This document shows, piece by piece, positions 5,960 to 8,470 of a stretch of 8,470 bases of DNA. Under the pieces are notes generated by a model that did no database searches, had not been told where the DNA came from, and was given only the letters and a program-made list of their open reading frames with translations. Each line of letters starts with the position of its first letter. Within the stretch, counting starts at the first letter, position 1. The translations under genes were made by a program, and so were the position numbers. Location: contig JAEOTG010000122.1 of assembly GCA_016839985.1 (NCBI GenBank), positions 1-8,470 on the forward strand, read 5' to 3'. This stretch comes from Candidatus Heimdallarchaeota archaeon. Its GTDB lineage: Archaea > Asgardarchaeota > Heimdallarchaeia > Heimdallarchaeales > Heimdallarchaeaceae.

Positions 5960-7137
5960 GATAGGATATTCTCTATTCTTTCTACTAGTACTGTAGCGGG
6001 AATATCAAGAATTGTTATTTTTGCTCTTCTCCCCCTCTTCCCCTCATCTATTGGACCTACAGTTTTTCCGATGATACCTACTTTATGAAGTGTTTCTACA
6101 GCTGATCTGAAAGTTGATTTTCCTCTTGATTCTTCATCATATTCTTCACATATAACAACATAATTCTCGTATCCTTCATCAACTGAAGTTGAAGTATTTC
6201 CTGTTGATTTAAATCTTCTAGCTATCCCTAAAGCAGCAAGAAGTTCTTGTGTTCTTAACTCTTCTAAAACATCTCTTCGCAACTCAGGATACACATCAGA
6301 CTTAGCTGCTCGAATATATTCAGGATTAATAAAAGGTTCATTCTTTAAATCTGCAAGTTTTCCTGATCTATAAAGTATTTCAAGTCCATGTCTAGCATTT
6401 TGAGAAGATGCACAAATATCAGCAATCATGTTCAAAGTATCATCATTATATGAAGTAGGATAAAGAGCCATTCCTGCCCTAAATTCAAGAATTTGAAGAA
6501 GCTCATTTCTATCATAGCCTGAAATGTCCATTTGATCATGAATATGTCCGCTTAGTGGGATATTTAGCAGAGAGCGCCATTCTATTGGTCTTGATATGAT
6601 TATTGTTGAGATCATGCTTTTTTCAGAACCAAAATACTCTCCTGCGTGAAATATGCTTAGTATATCTTCAGAATGAAGCATATTGGCCTCATCAAGAGCA
6701 ATTATTAACCTTATTTCTTCCTTAGTCAGTCTTTTTACGAGCATATCCAGAATTTCTTCATCACTAAAACCTCTTGATTGTATCCGGAAATTTTCGGAAA
6801 GAATGTTACGAAGAATAGCTGTTTTGCTTCGGAAAGAATGGCAGTTGTAGTAAAGAAACTTGACGTTAATGTGTCTTGAGTTTGCAGCTTGCTCGAATCG
6901 ATTCATAGTATATTTGCATAAATTAGTTTTTCCAACTCCTGCATCTCCAATTATAGCTACATTCACGGAAAAAGATCCTTCGGTTCCTAGTAATGATCTG
7001 TAATTACGTGCTAAACGTGCTATTTCATCTTCTCTTGTTGGCAATTCGGGTGGAACAAATTCAGGATACATTGTTGATTCATTTTTAAATATAGACTTAC
7101 CAAACATTGCTTCTTCTACGTAATCATAACCAGACAT
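5947..7137 (-). CDS. Divergent Orc1/Cdc6-family AAA+ ATPase
   Basis: A 396-aa AAA+ protein with the layout of archaeal Orc1/Cdc6. The characteristic lead-in FVPPELPTREDEIARLA (27-43) is followed by Walker A GDAGVGKT (64-71), Walker B IIALDEA (145-151), a sensor-2-like QNARHGLEIL with Arg249, the AAA+ lid, and a winged-helix region (about 285-396) ending in ITILDIP. Orc1/Cdc6 proteins bind replication origins and load the MCM helicase; some paralogues act as regulators. Oddities: Walker B has DEA where most members have DEID; the sensor-1 stretch reads IIISRP instead of the usual ISND; and the DPRV segment that normally follows is replaced by NIPLSGHIH. This may be a specialised paralogue. A frame extending to a TTG at 7155 exists, but the ATG at 7137 has a clear AAGGAG site and is preferred. 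No origin-recognition box was found nearby. Confidence 0.88.
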   Translation of the reverse strand: MSGYDYVEEAMFGKSIFKNESTMYPEFVPPELPTREDEIARLARNYRSLLGTEGSFSVNVAIIGDAGVGKTNLCKYTMNRFEQAANSRHINVKFLYYNCHSFRSKTAILRNILSENFRIQSRGFSDEEILDMLVKRLTKEEIRLIIALDEANMLHSEDILSIFHAGEYFGSEKSMISTIIISRPIEWRSLLNIPLSGHIHDQMDISGYDRNELLQILEFRAGMALYPTSYNDDTLNMIADICASSQNARHGLEILYRSGKLADLKNEPFINPEYIRAAKSDVYPELRRDVLEELRTQELLAALGIARRFKSTGNTSTSVDEGYENYVVICEEYDEESRGKSTFRSAVETLHKVGIIGKTVGPIDEGKRGRRAKITILDIPATVLVERIENILSKPK

Positions 7138-7144
7138 ATGAAAA

Positions 7145-7150
7145 CTCCTT
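7145..7150 (-). promoter_or_regulatory. Shine-Dalgarno deciding the Orc1/Cdc6-like start
   Basis: The minus strand reads AAGGAG, 7 bases before the ATG at 7137. It lies inside the longer TTG-initiated frame, so it argues for the shorter 396-aa protein. Confidence 0.75.
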
Positions 7151-7228
7151 AACAAGAAATTAGTTAATATTTGAAATAAAAAATCTTCCGCTATTAAATC
7201 AAATATTCTTTTTGCAAAAACAAAATGG

Positions 7229-7238
7229 TTTTAAAAAA
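7229..7238 (+). promoter_or_regulatory. Possible TATA box of the GNAT gene
   Basis: TTTTAAAAAA lies about 27 bases before the ATG at 7260, the spacing expected for a leaderless archaeal mRNA. AAGGA at 7249-7253 could alternatively serve as a ribosome-binding site on a longer leader. The 122-base divergent gap to the Orc1/Cdc6-like gene (7138-7259) is otherwise AT-rich with no repeat or dyad. Confidence 0.3.
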
Positions 7239-7259
7239 GTAAATTAAAAAGGATTTATA

Positions 7260-7739
7260 ATGAGCTCTGAAGAGGATCATCAAGAAAGGGACATAAAAGT
7301 TCATCTAATAGACTATGATGATGTTCCAGCTCATTCTTTTCCATTTTTCACATCTTATCGAATGTTCTTTGATGAACAGATAAGATGTTATGGTTTTCAT
7401 GAGGGAGAAGAATTAGTTGCAGTAACTGCAATTATTCCAGAAGAACAAGATTTTGAAGGTGGATTTATTTCGGTAGGATGTCCAATAATCTATGTTTTTG
7501 AGGTTAGAGAGGATTTGAGAAAAAAAGGATACGGTTACCTTTGTGCTCAAACATTAATTCACAATGTTATAGAAGGAGATACAATCCAACTCTGTTGTTC
7601 CCCCTTTGTTCGACCTTTTTGGCAAAAAGTGGGATTTGAAATTGTTTATTTTGACCAATCGCTTTATATGAATAAAATGGTTCTAAAAAAAGGTGGGATA
7701 AAAGAGGAAGATGAAATCGAAGGATTCTCTTCTCCCTAA
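7260..7739 (+). CDS. GNAT-family N-acetyltransferase
   Basis: A 159-aa protein with the GNAT fold signature. Strand IIYVFEV (76-82) leads into the acetyl-CoA pyrophosphate loop RKKGYG (87-92, the family's R/Q-x-x-G-x-G/A) and helix YLCAQTLIHNVI; later PFWQKVGFEIVY (119-130) is the usual motif B, where the acceptor-side aromatic helix meets the last strands. The family transfers acetyl from acetyl-CoA to an amine on a small molecule or protein; the substrate cannot be read from the sequence. The N-terminus is charged and the C-terminus ends in an acidic tail (148-155). Its stop codon ends one base before the stop of the convergent AMP phosphorylase gene, so the two share no spacer and the GNAT mRNA must run into antisense of its neighbour. 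Confidence 0.88.
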   Translation: MSSEEDHQERDIKVHLIDYDDVPAHSFPFFTSYRMFFDEQIRCYGFHEGEELVAVTAIIPEEQDFEGGFISVGCPIIYVFEVREDLRKKGYGYLCAQTLIHNVIEGDTIQLCCSPFVRPFWQKVGFEIVYFDQSLYMNKMVLKKGGIKEEDEIEGFSSP

Positions 7740-8470
7740 TTATACATTAGGACCTGAAGAAATTCGTTTTATTATCATTCCTTCTAAGATATATGGGCTT
7801 AGATTCATGGATAAGTTCAGAGCTTCGGTAAGTCTTCCTTCACTATTAGAATAAATAGTCATTAATTCATCATCTTTCGCACAGTAGTCTCCAAGCTTCT
7901 TATGGAGATAAACTCCAGATACTTTGTGTTTAGGAGCTCCTGCAGCAAAAGCAATTTTCTTAATTGTAGAATTGGAAAGCTTTACGATATACCCATCTTT
8001 AGGTGCAGTAACTGTAGCTGTAAAATCTCCAACAGCGATATCATCTGGAGTTACTTTTGAATTACCACCTTGTACTCCTATTATCTCCTCCATTTTCTCT
8101 TTTGTTTTTCCTTTATTGATATAATCGGATGCTAATGATGCTCCTTGACCTGGTTGTGCTAATCCTGCCATTTCAAACAGTATTCCAGCTAATTCCGCAC
8201 TTTTTTCAAAAACACTTGTTGGTCCATTGCCCATAATTACATTTAAGGCTTCTCTGGCTTCTAAAGCAGGACCTATTGCTTTTCCAAGAGGTTGTTCTCC
8301 ATAACTCAATGCCGCTTCAATCTGAATACCTAATCTGCGACCAAGTTCTGTAGCTTCATGAGCATAATTTATTGCATCTTCTTTTGTAGGCATTTTTGTG
8401 CCTTCTCCAGTTGGTATATCAAGAACTAAATAATCAACACCAGTTGACACTTTCTTGCTAAAAATGCTTG
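7740..8470 (-). CDS. deoA: AMP phosphorylase / thymidine phosphorylase family, C-terminal half (partial, runs off right edge)
   Basis: About 243 C-terminal residues of a family usually near 500. The frame continues past 8450 to the window edge, reading SIFSKKVSTGVDYLVLDIPTG, so the real start lies outside; a GTG at 8450 is an internal Val codon. Matches to the family include the SKK segment, LDIPTGEGTKMPT, QPLGKAIGPALEAREAL, and the C-terminal PYNP domain with TAPKDGYI, AAGAPKHKVSGVYLHKKLGD and LMTIYSNSEGRL. VLDIPTG is the archaeal form, where bacterial thymidine phosphorylases have DVKVGSG. The archaeal enzyme phosphorolyses AMP to adenine and ribose-1,5-bisphosphate, which the archaeal type III RuBisCO pathway can use. 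Its archaea-specific N-terminal domain is not in the window, so the AMP specificity is inferred from family. It is convergent with the GNAT gene. Confidence 0.92.
   Translation of the reverse strand, partial: SIFSKKVSTGVDYLVLDIPTGEGTKMPTKEDAINYAHEATELGRRLGIQIEAALSYGEQPLGKAIGPALEAREALNVIMGNGPTSVFEKSAELAGILFEMAGLAQPGQGASLASDYINKGKTKEKMEEIIGVQGGNSKVTPDDIAVGDFTATVTAPKDGYIVKLSNSTIKKIAFAAGAPKHKVSGVYLHKKLGDYCAKDDELMTIYSNSEGRLTEALNLSMNLSPYILEGMIIKRISSGPNV

Noticed and set aside
5947..7155. Longer 402-aa Orc1/Cdc6-like protein from a TTG start at 7155
   Set aside because: The AAGGAG ribosome-binding site at 7145-7150 lies inside the extension and serves the ATG at 7137.
7138..7259. Replication origin next to the Orc1/Cdc6-like gene
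   Set aside because: No origin-recognition-box-like sequence, G-run or repeated dyad was found in the gap; AT-richness alone is not evidence.
7924..8124. 66-codon plus-strand frame opposite the AMP phosphorylase gene
   Set aside because: Antisense to highly conserved family motifs, so the minus strand is the coding one.
7740..8450. A complete 236-aa gene starting at GTG 8450
   Set aside because: The frame continues upstream with conserved AMP phosphorylase residues (SKK before the GTG Val), so the gene is cut by the window edge.

Overview
The window looks archaeal, and most probably Asgard. Archaeal signs are an Orc1/Cdc6-family ATPase, an AMP-phosphorylase-type nucleoside phosphorylase, a stand-alone Lrp/AsnC ligand-binding domain, TATA-box promoters close to start codons, and GGTGA or GGAGG ribosome-binding sites. 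A eukaryote-like RING finger on a membrane protein, in AT-rich archaeal DNA rich in N-glycosylation sequons, points to Asgard. The phylum is inferred; no rRNA gene is present.

Left part (1-2019, minus strand): a tight three-gene operon, transcribed right to left. It runs from a 110-aa coiled-coil plus winged-helix DNA-binding protein, to a MinD/ParA-like ATPase 3 bases later, to a single-pass membrane protein 8 bases later. The last gene is open through the left edge and may carry an alpha/alpha-toroid domain outside the membrane.

Centre (2020-5570): a 118-base divergent promoter region holds two copies of a dyad element, centres 64 bp apart. One copy lies between a strong BRE/TATA box and the ATG of the rightward operon; the other sits over the leftward promoter. 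The rightward operon encodes a surface-anchored VWA-domain protein with an intact MIDAS motif. It is translationally coupled to a type I membrane protein with an extracellular beta-rich region and a cytoplasmic RING finger carrying all eight metal ligands. The layout suggests a regulated cell-surface module: the wHTH protein controls both directions, the VWA protein and the RING-protein ectodomain face outside, and RING (possible E3 ligase) and MinD/ParA-like domains act inside. That joint function is inference.

Right part (5571-8470): ordinary housekeeping or regulatory genes. These are a stand-alone Lrp/AsnC RAM domain (+), a divergent Orc1/Cdc6-family ATPase (-) convergent with it, a GNAT acetyltransferase (+) divergent from the ATPase, and the C-terminal half of an AMP phosphorylase (-) that abuts the GNAT gene end to end and runs off the right edge. 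No tRNA, rRNA, CRISPR array, insertion sequence or recognisable replication-origin box was seen. No gene-free stretch exceeds 130 bases.
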